Source: Histoplasma ohiense (taxonomy: Eukaryota > Ascomycota > Eurotiomycetes > Onygenales > Ajellomycetaceae). Taken from it: a DNA stretch of 64,000 bases. Each line of letters begins with the position of its first letter. Positions within the stretch are counted from its first letter, which is position 1. Location of the stretch: assembly GCA_017607445.1 (NCBI GenBank), contig JAEVHH010000006.1, forward strand, positions 2,976,001-3,040,000. The letters are read 5' to 3'. Of this stretch, positions 36,850 to 49,135 are shown piece after piece. Under the pieces are notes generated by a model, which worked only from the letters and a program-made list of their open reading frames with translations, searched no databases and was not told where the DNA came from. The translations under genes were made by a program, and so were the position numbers.

Positions 36850-37268
36850 GTAAAACTTAGTATAATGGTGGATAAGCTGTGGAATCACTGTAAAGCAATC
36901 ATAAATCAAAAAAAATAATCATTGTATTGACAATGTCACTGATTTCTATCTATGTAACTACTAATTCTAAAAATCATCTCATTTGCTGGTATCATTCTCT
37001 ATTGGAAATCATCCACATCTGCATGTAATTCCTTCTGAATCCTCTGAACCATCTCTCTCTCATTGTCATTGTTCTCTGTCATTTCCATCTCAATATCAAC
37101 ATTCATTTCTGCAAACTTGTGAATTGGTGTTGGTGCCCTTGGAGGCTCAGAGTCAAGAGTCATTCACTGTTTGAGAGGGGAGGTTTCAGAGAGGTTGAAA
37201 GCTGTGCATTTGCTCATCTATATCATTGTCAACTTCTGCATCAATCTGGGGATCATTTTGTCAATTCT

Positions 37269-38190
37269 AACTTACATTTTCACTGAAAATGTCGAGAGTT
37301 CTGGGGCTGCTCATAGCCAGAGGACCAACCGGAGTTGAAAGATTGGAGGAGGGAGGGGGAGAGAAAACAGCAGCAGCAGAAGTGTCAGCAGAGGAGACAG
37401 AAAGAGAATTGTCACTGTTATCAAATTCCTCATCACTGTTCTCAAGATGATCAGTGAATTTCTTGATAAGCTTCATTATTTCATACATCTCAATTACAAT
37501 ACAGATAGCTTTGTTATTGACATTATTTGTGATGCTTGTGAGATTCTCTATTGCTTTTTTTTGCTCTTCAATATGACTGTTTATCACTCTCAAAATCTCT
37601 CACTGCACTGTAAGTCTGATTGTTTCAATTTCCAATTTTGTCTTCTCAACAGTGACTTTCTCCTTCTCAATCTCTAGTTTTACTCTTTCAATGTCCAGCT
37701 TTGTCTTTTTGATCTTGATTTTTGTCTTTTCAGCTGTGCTGATTGTGGTATTTGAGGGTTTCAGAGCAATTGTAACACTTTCCATGCACTGAGCTTCCAC
37801 TTTCTGTCACTGTGTCTTGGCTTTCTTGATTTATTTCAGGAGATTTTTCACTGTCTCCAACATCTGTTCCTTTATGATTTCCTTGAATTGATCAGACACA
37901 GCAAGGTAAAATTCATGAGTTCAGATCAACTGATCAATTTGATCTTTTAATTCTTCAGAGGGAATTGCACATTCTTTTTTTTCATGATTACAGTTTGTGC
38001 AAGGTTTCGAGCTTCCCTCCACCTTGTCACAAGCAGCATTCAGATGTTGGGGGAAAATATAGTCAACACAGTGCTCACACATCATTCATTTGCCAGGCAG
38101 CTTTGTTGAAGTATTCAGATGGCTGCTTGCCTCTTTCTCCTGGGCTTTTGTGGCAGCTGCACAGGTACGCTTGGGGGTGTCGCCAGCCAT
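37269..38190 (-). pseudogene. Zinc-cluster/coiled-coil accessory gene of P
   Basis: The start at 38190 (ACAAAATGG context) is followed by M-A-G-D-T-P-K-R. One frame runs to 37269 through a few TGA codons (at 38086, 37921 and others, where Trp fits). The cluster C-x2-C-x12-C-x9-C-x2-C-x6-C lies at 38079-37971. A long coiled coil of repeating K-T-K-L-x-I-E heptads spans 37770-37600. A second helix (37590-37480) leads to an acidic Ser-rich tail. The last codon abuts a consensus donor GTAAGT (37274-37269), so another exon may follow. About 300 residues. It is transcribed away from the transposase. It is a sibling in architecture to the antisense genes of the Ty3 elements. Function unknown. Confidence 0.65.
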
Positions 38191-38206
38191 TTTGTTGTTG
38201 CTGCTG

Positions 38207-38248
<42 letters not shown>

Positions 38249-38275
38249 TTGTTGTTGTTGTTGTTGTCATTGCTG
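38191..38275. repeat. (TTG/CTG)n microsatellite upstream of the P accessory gene
   Basis: About 80 bp of TTGCTG-type trinucleotides. On the minus strand this is a CAACAG run just before the ATG at 38190, so it may be 5' leader or encode an Asn/Ser run if translation starts earlier. Long ORFs called across it in several frames are composition artefacts. Confidence 0.7.
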
Positions 38276-38949
38276 GTGTTGATGCTGGTGTTGATGCTGA
38301 TGTTGTGGATCGCCGATGTTCTTGATATACTGCAGACAAGATATCTTGAAATTAGAACTTTTCTTGTTAAAAACTTTCTATTGCAACTGGCAAGATACTA
38401 ACCTTGCTGGAGATGGGGAGGGCTGAGTGGGCTGGGAATGATCTTCACAGTGTGATATCATTGCAAGGAGAAGAAAGAAAGAAAGTAAGAAAGCAAGAAA
38501 GAAAGAAAAAGAATATGACAAATTATCCTCTTTGTATGTGTTGTTGATTCATTTTGCAGGTTGTCATGCAACAAATGTGAATGCTTTCATATTTCATCTC
38601 TGAGTGCAATCAGCAATTCCATCTTCTTTCAGAACAAATACTTTCTGCACAGGCTATCATCAAATGAATTACAGCTATTTTGGATACAAAATCATTTCTA
38701 TTAACTAGAAACAAGTGTTCAACACACTGTCAGAAATATATCTACAGAATTCAAGATGAATGAAAAGAATTCCTGATTCAGCAAAATCAGCAAATATTCC
38801 ACAGCCAAAACCACACAAACTGCAAGATAGAGAATATGGCAACTTTCCTCAGCAAATATCAAGACAAGTGTATTCTAATTATATATATTAAAGTATATAT
38901 TAACTAATTTATATATAAAACTCATAGAAAACTAAATATATTGAATAGA

Positions 38950-40140
38950 AATAGATTTTGTCGGAACTCTTCAAACTACATCACTGGTCTGTCTTTCACC
39001 AGAAGTGTCCCCAAAAATTTGATCTTTTTCCACACCTCCTCCCACACATCTTCCACAAGACATCTCTTTTTTGCTGTTGGGGTATTCTGAATCACCTCTG
39101 CAAAGTCATCTTGAGCAATTTGTTGATATTTGGAAATATCACTCATCAGATCTCAGAATGTCAGAATATTTTGTCATTGCAGCATAGCTGCAGCAGAGTT
39201 TTCACTTGTGTCAGCATCATCAAATATTTTGATCTGAGTTGTCAGATTTGCATATATCTCTATTTTTTGGAATCAGTTTCTAGTTTCTCAATCTGAAGTC
39301 TTCAATCCAGTGTCTTCAATTGATGAAAATTCAACTTATGTTTCATATACCATTGTTCTCACTCAGAGGATTGATCAAAGTCAATAACTTCTCACACCCA
39401 GTAAAAAACCAGAAAGAACTTTTCAGTGGTAAATGAATCACAGAAGTATTCAAAGATGATTGATTCTTTATAGCAATTATGCAATTCAATTACCACTGAA
39501 CTTTCTCTGCTCTTTGCCTTTTCCCATTGAACATGGTTCTATATTAATATATGGTTAGCTAAGTTGGCGAGAAAAGTTTTGATATCTGCTGAAAAGTTGA
39601 TATTTCCCATCAGTGGTTTGCTATAACTCATCAGAGGTTTAAGATATTCTGCTGAAAAGTTGCTATTTTTGCTAAAATCTAAATACTGAAATACTACTTG
39701 CCTTCATTTCTTTGAGAGTTTGAGACTTTCATGTTTTAATCGCATCCAGCATCATTGTTCTGCTGGATGAAAAGATGTATGAAGTTTTATCCTTTGTTTT
39801 TGTCACACTTGAAACTGTCTGATCCAAGTTATCTTTTGTGAAAGAAAGAAAATACATTCATTTTGTCTTCAAATGCAGACATTGCTCTGTTGGCTGAATT
39901 TCCTTCTCATACATTTCTGCATCTGAATGTCAGGTTTGATGATGTCTTTTTGATGAACTGCTTGATGTCAGTGATGAGTTTGACTCCTCCTCATCTGTCT
40001 GGTATTCTCTGTTGCTGCCATTATATTCGCCCTATGGTTCAGATATGTCAATATTGGATATCTTATGAAATCAGTGATTTGTTGCATTAAATCTACCAAA
40101 TGGGAGAGTTCTGAGAGATCTAGTAAAGCAGGGTCCATGG
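38950..40140 (-). pseudogene. Second minus-strand accessory gene of P, unrecognised
   Basis: An ATG at about 40137 opens a frame beginning M-D-P-A-L-L-D-L-S-E-L, readable to about 39970. Coding-like sequence resumes at 39180-38960 (A-Q-D-D-F-A-E-V-I-Q-N, then V-E-D-V-W-E-E-V-W-K-K). The space between is broken and may contain introns. I do not recognise a domain. It may be a second accessory protein encoded convergently with nothing and divergently from the transposase (start 40388, 250 bp away). Confidence 0.4.
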
Positions 40141-40387
40141 CAATGTTCATTTTGGTAAATTACTGATATATATTTCAGTGACTTGCAGGAATATAATCTT
40201 GAAACAAAGAAAGTAGTTTGGTTGTTAATATCAAATTGATGTAGATTGTTGTCAATTGTGGCTCTTATTGATATATCTTCTTTTGGTAATTCAATCTCAT
40301 CTCTTTATTTTGTCAAAACCATCCACTCACTTCATTCATATCTTTTCAACTATGCAACTTTTTCTATGAATCATACCATTAAGCAAA

Positions 40388-43300
40388 ATGTCATGTCTGT
40401 TTAATCAAAATCCAAAACACTATCTGCTATCTGCCTCTAGGCAAGAATCTGTGGATGATCAATTGGAATTCCAGCTCCAGAGTCCTCTTTTCCCAGAAAC
40501 TGCAAATGAAGATTTCACTGACAGTGATTCAGATAATAATGCTTCTGATGAAGAAGCATTGCTATTCTCAGTAAGTTTATCACTTTTGATGTCTCTATTA
40601 TTCTAAAAACTAACATTTTCTAAAGGTGGAGCCATATAACAAGGATGCTGCTGATAATGTTGAGCATATTGAGTGGCTTTTGAAGGCTGCTGCAGAGGAG
40701 AATATCCCAGAAAATGATGATCAAGAAGATTCTGATGAGCCTGTCACTGAAGATATTGCTGTTGCTGTTATTCCTCATTCTACTGACCAATTTGTTGATT
40801 CTGATCCAGCAATTGATATAGCTCACAAATGCAGTAACTTTGAAATGAATTCACTTGTTCTGGCAATGAGACTCTGGGCTGAAGAGTCGGGTATTTCCTG
40901 AAAAAACTACAAATCACTACTTCAAATTCTGTGTTTATTGAAGAATACATTGCTGATCAGTCTGCTCCCTGAAGGTCTCTCAACTCTGAAAAAGCAATGC
41001 AGATCACAATTTCCAATTTTAGCAGTCAAGAAAACCTCAATTTCAATAGTGTCATCAATTCAAATGCCAACTCTGAGTTCTGCTCAGAAAAATCTCATCA
41101 AATCCTTCATGAGGTCATTCTACTTTCAAAATCTGATTCCCTTAATATCTGCACTTCTCAAATCCCCAACTTTCTGGTGACAAATGTATATAGAAATGGT
41201 GGATATTGTCAACAATCTCACTGAGTTATGGCAATCTCATAGTTGGAGGAGCTCTGTCAAATATTGTTCTGGTGACTTCACACAATATCCATCAACAAAT
41301 AAATCTATTTTTCCTTCAGATTTTATTTGATATCAGTGTGGGAATGTTGAATGCTACTGCAAATCGGGGTTGAATGACATATCTCATATTGAAAGAGTGC
41401 ATTTTATCAGATGTGATCACTGACATTCAGACATGGGCTCTTATATGATAGTTCTGGAAGTTCAAGGAGTTGTTCATCATACTCCTCAGACAGCACAAAG
41501 ATTGCCATTCTTAAATCCATCATTTCTCCCCTTAGAATTAATCACAATGAAAGATGAGATGAAATATATCTCAATTACTCAAGTTCTTGATCAACTTGAT
41601 GTTCATGTGGATACAACATTTGAATCAGATAGCAATCTGTCAGTGGTATATGAGAGTAAAGATCAGTATTTTCTTTGTCAGATTATGAGGACTAAGACTG
41701 GAGTTGTTGAGATATGGTCATATTGCAAATCTTCATCAATTCAGACTGAGTTGGAAATTGCTGCACATGAGTGAGATCTTTTGGAAACCATCTTTTGCTC
41801 TGATATAAAAGTTATTTCCCTGTCATATCAATTATTTATTGATGGATTTGGTTTATATCAGAACATGTATCAAAGCTTGATGGGTTTTTATATGATTTCT
41901 GCACTGAGTGCTGTTGAGTGCTCAAAGCAAAACAATATTTTTACTCTAATCTTCAGTTCTCATGGCATCAATTTCCCTGACACTGTTGCCACATTGTTGC
42001 ATGGCTTATCTACATTGAATTGTGAGGGGGTTATGGTGAATATCAGTGAAAAGGTGAGAGTGGTTGCATCTTGCATTGCATTTCTTGAAGATATGTCACA
42101 GCAAAATAGCAATGCAGAAATCAAAGAATCAACTGCAAGAAGATCTTGTCAAAGCTGCTTTATTGATGACAAGAATCAATCAAATCTGGACTACAATCTA
42201 CACAATAACAGCTGATTTCATCATCATATGCAACATCTTCAGTCTAAATTGAATGATCTGCTGAATCCCACTTGCAGAGAGCAAATATGTCAAGAGCAGA
42301 GCATGACAGCACAAGCAGTGTCTCTTTTTCAAATATGTTCAAGCTTGAATTTGATCTCTTTTTTCCCTTCTGATCCATGTCATAGTGAGTTTGCTGAAAT
42401 ATCAGAGATTTCATATTCATTACTGGTCTGCTCTGTCTTGTCACTGCATGGTCAGCTGGAATACTTTCAAACATTGCAAACTTTCTCTTTTTCTTACAGT
42501 TGAAATCATTTGCAGTCGCCGCTCACCCATCTCAAGAAGTATCAACTTCAGAAACATGCCCAAGCCTCAATTATTATACCTCTTGTCTTGTGGTGTGGGC
42601 TCAAGAAAGAATGGCTCAGCCCAGCAATCAAGCAGACCATTTCTATGGCATTTTCAGCATCAAATCAATCATCCATTGATCTTATTATTCAGGTATATGC
42701 AGCTATTGCAAGAAGCAATAGTCTATTGATGTCTCAATCTTCAAGAGAAAATGATTCTGAAGTGGCTCATCAAATCATACTTGCAGCTCACTGACAACTA
42801 CAATTTCTTATTGAAGCAGCTGTCAGAGCAGCAGCAACATTTGAATCATTTCAAGCTGACTCAGTTGTTAGTCATCAGCCATCCCCTGCTTCAACTATGG
42901 GTACAGTCACTCTGCATACCAGCAGTGCTGACTATACAAAGAAAGCAAAGCTTATATGATATATGAAGAATAGACTGAATATGCATATTGACTTGCACTA
43001 TGTTGAGGAGATTAAAGAATATGCAGTATTCAACAACTGCAATGTTCTGATGAAAGAGGACAAGCATCAGAACTACAAGAATCTAGTGCAGTGAACAAAT
43101 CATCAAAATGTGGAAAAGACACTGCTCTTGCAGAAGAGCTTTCACTGAATCTTGCAACTAGTATTCAAAGATTTCTTTGACAGATCTGATATACATCTGA
43201 CTCAGAAGATTCAAGAGTTATACACAGTTTACTCAGCACTGTTCAATAATCTGCTGAGAATGGATGAAGAAGCTGATGAGAATGATGATTCACTGAACTA

Positions 43301-43936
43301 CTCTGTCAAGTTGAAGTCAACAAAAGATCATATTGCTTCAAAGATTTTTGATTGCCTATCATCAAGCAAGATGTCAGAGAAAGTCAGCATACAATTTACA
43401 AATCTCTTCAAGCTTGAATTGCTTCATTCATTTCTCAATAAGCTGTGAGAATTCTATGACATCAATTGGAATAAGCTCTCAGTTTTGGAACCAGGTCACT
43501 GCTCAATACTTTTCTATAATAAGTTGACATTCTCAGTTCAGTATGTCTATTCAATCATTTGATCTATTATTAACTTGCTAACATATAAACCAGGGAGCAT
43601 GTTCGCTGAATCTCTCTCATGGAAGAGGATATCATTCAATATTGGGGGGGTGAGCTTGGCTGGATTACAACCATATTTGTTCATGAAATGAGAGGAGTCA
43701 AGTGGATTTTCTTTACACTTATTTCTGTACATCATGTCATGTATGATCACCTGCTGAATCTGCTGATTTTACAAGAGAATTCCAACAATTACACTATTGT
43801 TGGGCTTCCAGCAGTTCAAAAGACAGCATTGCATGACATCTCAATACTGAATAGTGATGAAAATGGCAGTCGCTTAGTGTATGAACCTCAGGCAAGAAGA
43901 TATTTACATTGTACTTGGAATGTCTCATTTCTTTAG
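40388..43936 (+). pseudogene. Transposase of P (CMC/tnp2-like)
   Basis: Exon 1 is 40388-40570 (61 codons), then a 55-nt intron (GTAAGT...CTAAC...AAAG) and exon 2 from 40626. The acidic N-terminus is followed by the catalytic region: V-I-S-L-S-Y-Q-L-F-I-D-G-F-G-L-Y-Q-N-M-Y (41810-41870), H-G-I-N-F-P-D-T-V (41960), and C-I-A-F-L-E-D-M-S-Q-Q (42075) with C-x2-C-F-I at 42150. This set is typical of fungal tnp2/Plavaka-type transposases, where a D-x-F-G-L-Y-R-N-M-Y motif holds a catalytic Asp. Most of exon 2 stays in one frame with TGA stops at 40899, 41181 and elsewhere. The last part (43619-43936) is in another frame, shifted near a G7 run at 43644. The precise subgroup (Plavaka, CACTA or KDZ) is unsettled. 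Confidence 0.75.
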
Positions 43937-44242
43937 ATAGTAGTTTGATTTGTATAGAGTAGTTAGCCTAGTTTAATAGCTGCAAGCATTGGTTTCATTG
44001 ACAGAACAGTATATTGTGGCTTGCAGTATCTCAGTAGTATCTTGATGATGACATCCATCAATTATATGGTTACTGAACAGTGTGCTGATGATGTCAAGAA
44101 GTTCTGTGCTGTTTCAATGCCATCTTGACATTGAATTATCAGTGACATGTCACTGATATCACTGGTAGAACATGTGTTGCGAGCGGCGACATGTGAAAGA
44201 TGTGGAATGGTGGAATCACCGTGGAACCACCGTAAATTAACC

Positions 44243-44261
44243 CTACGTTCTTCCGGTATGG
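44243..44261 (-). repeat. Right terminal inverted repeat of P
   Basis: Reads CTACGTTCTTCCGGTATGG on the plus strand, the inverted partner of 36768-36786; followed by GT (44262-44263). Confidence 0.85.
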
Positions 44262-44890
44262 GTATAGATATGAAACTCTCAAACATGAGTGTGTCAAAAT
44301 CAGCAATGAAATAAATGAAATGAATGAAGTAAATGAAGAATAAGATTCAAGAATATCTGAAAGCTGCTAAAGCAGCTGAGAAAAAATATTATTATCAGCA
44401 TCATATATCAAAAAGCTTTAAAATAGAGAACTCAGTAACACTGTGTGCAAAAAATATATTCATCTTACAACTCTCACTCAAACTAAATCATCAATTTTTG
44501 AGTCTCTTTCAAATAATTGATATTCACAGTATGCAGATGTATAAACTGAAACTTATACTGTAATATAGAGAAATTCATTCTGTATTTCATGTTTTTCTTC
44601 TCAAATCATATCACACACACAACAGACAAATCTCACAAGTAGAATCAATAATTATAGACACATAAAAGAAATGAAAAGTTGAAGCTATATTAGACAAATA
44701 TCAGTACCACAGTCAAACACAATATCTTATCAAATGAAAGAATTGTACATATGCAGATAACTCTTGAAAATCTGAGAAAAACTTGATAAACAGTCAGAAA
44801 TACTTGAAATAGTTTAATAAAATCTATCAGAAATTAGTCAGTAAATGAAAACAAAAAAAACAACAATGACTGCTGAATATATTTATTTCA
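44262..44890 (+). pseudogene. Decayed pol of G2, part 3 (integrase C-terminus and chromodomain)
   Basis: Collinear with D 61752-62338. The segment 44333-44563 is open. The chromodomain counterpart (Q-Y-L-I-K-W-K-N-C with TGA for Trp) lies near 44720-44790. Confidence 0.7.
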
Positions 44891-45470
44891 TTCAGAGATT
44901 AAAAAACAGATCTGTCTCAGCTTGATCAGTGTCATTTGAGAAATTGTTATCAAGACAAATCTGTTTATTGTCTCAGATTTTCTCAACTGATGAAGTATAA
45001 TGTTTCAATGATGACTTGAAAGCTGTGATCAGTGATATAATCACTGAAATCTCATCAATCACTGTTTCAGCTGAAGTCTCAGAAGAACTGTCTTATTGAA
45101 TCTTATAAATCTTTATAATAAAAGATTTAACTGCTGCAGTCACAGTGCTCTGTAAAATGTTAATATTTGAAGCATTCATATCAGAAACAATTAGATTCTC
45201 AGCAGTGTTGATAATCATCTGAGTCAATTCAATGACATCTGCTGACATCTAATATAAGTTAATGTTATATACTGTAAAACATCTGAATAATAACTTACTG
45301 AAATGCAAGTATACTTCATCACTGAGCAGTGCTTGCATTTTTTGCATCGACCCTCAGCAGGCTCACAATGATGATGAGAGGATGTTGTCAAATGTTGAAT
45401 ACAATGACAGTATAGACTTCAAACCAGCAACGGAAACAGCTGGTTCTGATGTTCTATCATAATCTTAAAT
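44890..45470 (-). pseudogene. Deleted antisense accessory gene of G2
   Basis: Exon 3 (45248-about 44890) and the 3' end of exon 2 are present. An internal deletion then joins exon 2 near the second Cys cluster (about 45410) directly to the start of exon 1 (M-S-E-P-A-V region, 45465-45420), removing the first zinc cluster. The intron-2 donor is still GTAAGT here (complement at 45293-45298), whereas C and D carry ATAAGT, which supports the intron call. Confidence 0.65.
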
Positions 45471-45936
45471 TAGTACAAGAAGAAGAAGAAGCAAAAGCAA
45501 TAAAAAAGAAAAACAGATATTGAAAATTGAAATCAATATTACAATATTGATTAAAAAGATTGCAATAACACAAAACTCAACTCAAAATGGAAAATGCAAC
45601 CACACAATCAAAACTTCAAATTTTGCAATAAAAATCATATAGAAAAATACAGCATACTTTGTTTAATAAATTGATGTATTCTTTTTAAATAAAAAATTGT
45701 TGATGGTGATGATGATGATGATTTTGTTAGAGTATGATTTTTGATGTAAAAGTTAAAGAAAAGAAGTTCAGAGATTGTGTCTAAATCATAATTGAATTGC
45801 AATAACATCAGAGATGAAAAAACATTCTTTCAAAACAGCAGCACTTCAGAATTAATTTCAACAATTAATTCAGCTCAATTCTGTGAACTTTATACAATAT
45901 CAATCACACAGCACATATTACAAACTTTGTATGTTG

Positions 45937-47425
45937 TAGACTGATCAGTGGGACCATGAATTTCATGTTTGATTTGATTTGATTTGATCCCAGTCCATTT
46001 CTTGATGTGATTTTCAGTGAAACCAGAATCAGAATGAGAGTGTAAAGTGACTAGAATTATTAGAACATGAGTGAAATGAAACTAATAAATCTTGATATTT
46101 CATGTAAAGTGACTGACTATCAAAAATAAGAACATGATCTGGGACTGACTATGATTTTGACTGAGGTTTGATCCTGTTCTGATGATTATATAATACATAT
46201 CTTAGATATCAATCTGATGATATGATTGGTGGAGATATCACCCCTATCTAGTGCTGTCAACCAATTTGCCCCTGCCAATCTATCTACTGCTGCTAATCTA
46301 TCGCCGCTGCTAAGCTATCCCTCGCTGCTAAGCTATCGCCGCTGCCAACCTATCTATTGCTGCAAGCTATCCCTCGCTGCTAAGCTATCACTGCCAACCT
46401 CTCTATTGCTGCAAGCTATCCCTCGCTGCTAAGCTATCGCTGCCAATCTATCTATCGCTGCCAACCTATCTATCGCTGCCAATTTATCTACCACTGCCAA
46501 TCTATCTATTGCTGCTAATCTATCGCTGCTGTCAATCTATCTATCGCTGCTAATCTATCTATCGCTGCTAATCTATCGCCGCTGCCAATCTCTCCCTCAC
46601 TGCTAAGCTATCCCTCGCTGCTAAGCTATCACAGCCAATCTATCGCTGCTAATCTATCGCTGCCAACCTATCTACCGCGGCGAATCTATCTATCGCTGCC
46701 AATTTATCTACCACTGCCAATCTATCTATCGCTGCCAATCTATTGCTGCTAATCTATCGCTGCTAATCTATCGCTGCTGCCAATCTATCTTTCGCTGCTA
46801 ATCTATCGCCGCTGCCAATCTATCCCTCACTGCTAAGCTATCCCTCGCTGCTAAGCTATCCCTCACTGCTAAGCTATCTCTCGCTGCTAAGCTATCCCTC
46901 ACTGCTAAGCTATCCCTCGCTGCTAAGCTATCCCTCACTACTAAGCTATCTATCACTGCTAATCTATCGCTGCCAACCTATCTATCACTGCCAATCTATC
47001 TATCGCTGCTAATCTATCGCTGCTAATCTATTGCTGCTAATCTATCGCTGCTAATCTATCGCTGCCAACCTATCTACCGCGGCGAATCTATCTATCACTA
47101 TCATTACTAGTTCAAAATAGAACTAGAGCATAAATACACTAAACTTCTTTTGATAGATAATGATTTTTGGTAACACTCATAGCATTATATCATCTATATA
47201 GGGTAAATCATGGTCCCATTTGGTCCCATTTTAACAAAATGGGATCAAATGGAATCAGAATCAGTAATTTATAAGAAGAACATGACCTGAGACTAGATTT
47301 ATAATATAAACAGTGTAAAGTGACTAATTTAATAAACACTATATGGAATCAGAACTAAGAAATTTGATAATGGGACTGGAGAAATATTTAGTCTCAGTTC
47401 CATGCATGGTCACACAGCCAGTCTA
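45937..47425 (-). mobile_element. Non-autonomous hAT element H2 with internal tandem array
   Basis: Ends TAGACTGATCAG and ...CAGCCAGTCTA; 8-bp target duplication GTATGTTG (45929-45936 and 47426-47433). The terminal regions match H1 and H3, but the middle (46230-47098) is a tandem array without a transposase gene. In opposite orientation to H3. Inserted just upstream of the G2 3' LTR. Confidence 0.88.
46230..47098. repeat. Tandem array of 14- and 18-bp units in H2
   Basis: Units of the forms TATCGCTGCTAATC (14 bp), TATCTATCGCTGCCAATC and TATCCCTCGCTGCTAAGC (18 bp) alternate over ~870 bp. CpG in CGCTGC is retained in most units, unlike the flanks. Confidence 0.85.
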
Positions 47426-47478
47426 GTATGTTGCAATAAAAAGCTCTGAGAATCAGACCTTTGAAGAACAGAGATAAT

Positions 47479-47749
47479 TGTAATAGATGCAATGAAGATA
47501 TCTATATTAGAAAATAGCTATATGATGATAGAAGAACACAGAACACACCAGAATTAATGAGAATGAATATAGTATATGATATTATAGATGATCATAGAAC
47601 ATAATGATTATCTATATAATACTCACTGATATTTATAAATATTAGAAGATCAGTAATTAGTTTTGAATAATAGAGATTGCTATTTTCTTAACATTCTATA
47701 TATGTACTTCACACTACTCTCATAATTATATCTAAAATTATCTCTTACA
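47479..47749 (+). repeat. 3' LTR of G2
   Basis: 271 bp, TGTAATAG...CTCTTACA, heavily CpG-depleted compared with the D LTR; followed by TSD GTTTC. Confidence 0.9.
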
Positions 47750-47754
47750 GTTTC

Positions 47755-48010
47755 AATGCTCTGTGAATAATCTTTTTCTTCTTTTCATTGATTCTCTTAT
47801 TGTTTTCTTCTTTCTCAAGAATCATACTCAGTGCTTTCATTGCTGCAGTTGTTCTCTTGATTGCTGTGTTATTTTTATTGTTGTCATTCAAAATGTGTTG
47901 TGCACTGTGTGTCTCAACCACCTCATCATCTGCTGTAGATTTGTCCCCCATCAAGTCTTTTTCTTGACTATATAGAAGTATAATAAAAGAATAATAATAA
48001 TAATAATAAT
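47755..48010. other. Substrate sequence K continuing right of G2
   Basis: Continues 10979 across the G2 insertion. A minus-strand Lys/Asn-rich ORF (47954-47745) has no recognisable domain. An (AAT)n run at 47987-48010 resembles the LINE tail at 35450 and may mark a LINE 3' end. Confidence 0.4.
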
Positions 48011-49050
48011 AGTCTCTTCAAGAATGAGATTGATGAATTTCATAAAAATATCAAAGTCAAATTGAAGAGAAGATATACAGTTGTTTTCACTGAATCTAAC
48101 AATTATCTGAAATGAAAAAACTCTATTCTAGCAGATGCTCATCTTATTCAGACAAAAGATATTCTTATAAAGAAAGAAATAGTGTCTTCTATCACAATGT
48201 CTCTGAATATAGAGCTTTGAAATAAGAAAAATGAACTTCTTTACATCAGAATCTTTTTAATCATTGAATATCACTGTATATGATTTTCTAGAATCTTTAG
48301 ATGATATCTATTTTACTACTGTTATATGAAAGAATCTTATCTGATGATATATAATATCTCATACAGAGAAATGTCTCTTTATCATCAAGAAGATTAGAAA
48401 TCTATATCTGAGAAATAATGATTTTCACATCTATTTTACAATTTTTCAGAAACTGAAGATAAAACTTATATCTTTGAATGAAAACTGAGCTGAAAGTATC
48501 TATTATGATCTCTTTATACTGAGATTGAGAGATTGACAACAGAAATTTGTTAGAATCAACTTGAATGAATTCTATACTACTAAATAAAACTCTATCAAGA
48601 ATTTAAATCTAGATAATTTGATAAATCAGCTTGCTATTTATATCATCACTATCATCATCTAAAACATCATCATCATCACTGCTGTCATCACTGCTGATGA
48701 TCATATCAATTGATGAAATAGCTGTCAGTGCTACTACTATGAACAAACTAGTTATATTACTGATGTCTGCTGACTCAAAAACCCTCATCTAACAGATACT
48801 GAATGAAGAAAAAATAAAAAAAAAAGATTAAGATGATGAAGAAATTCAAGAATAAAAATAAAAAGAGAGATAAAAAACAAGATAAAGAGAAGAATTTTAT
48901 AAACAGTCAATTTAATCAAGATTTATACACTGCAATTTCTTTGAATAGAGATGAACTTTTGAAAAACCAGCCAGATTATATGAAAGAAGAAGAGAATTAC
49001 AATCAGTTGAAGAAGTGGAAACAACAATCTGATTGATAAGATTGTTTGAT
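47990..49050 (+). pseudogene. Decayed retrotransposon gag-like remnant
   Basis: Coding-like sequence starts at about 48028 (E-F-H-K-N-I-K-V-K-L-K-R-R-Y) and continues with frame changes. A Trp-rich capsid-like middle and a damaged CCHC-like motif (C-x13-C at about 48730-48775) are followed by a Lys-rich open tail (48833-49036). The order resembles a Ty1/copia or Ty3 gag; the superfamily cannot be settled. Confidence 0.4.
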
Positions 49051-49135
49051 TTGTCTGATTTACTTGATTTGATTATTTGATTTGATTTTGTAATTTCATG
49101 TATAATAGGATTTCTAGATAGATATCTGTACGGCT

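Larger units (their letters stand above)
36768..44261 (+). mobile_element. CMC/tnp2-like DNA transposon P
   Basis: About 7.5 kb cutting G2 pol between bases equivalent to D 61752. The ends form a 19-bp inverted repeat with two mismatches (CCTTACCGGAAGAACATAG and, reversed from the right, CCATACCGGAAGAACGTAG). A 2-bp duplication GT is consistent with the CMC superfamily. It carries a plus-strand transposase (40388-43936) and two minus-strand accessory genes (38190-37269 and about 40140-38950). CpG survives mainly at the two ends. Confidence 0.85.
10980..47749 (+). mobile_element. Ty3/Gypsy element G2, reconstructed host of nested insertions
   Basis: Outer LTRs are 10980-11224 plus 24571-24593 (5') and 47479-47749 (3'). 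The 5-bp target duplication GTTTC flanks both ends (10975-10979 and 47750-47754). Internal pieces join in the correct order when compared with D: 24594-27176, 34321-34711, 35468-36767, 44262-45936 and 47426-47478. They are separated by H1, C, the LINE tail, P and H2. G2 is therefore older than all of these. It keeps an unmutated YLDD box in RT, although the frame is otherwise full of stops. Confidence 0.9.

Noticed and set aside
37965..38401. Overlapping ORFs encoding poly-Cys, poly-Leu, poly-Val and poly-Thr/Ala
   Set aside because: Frame artefacts of the (TTG/CTG)n microsatellite; the real gene reads the minus strand from 38190.
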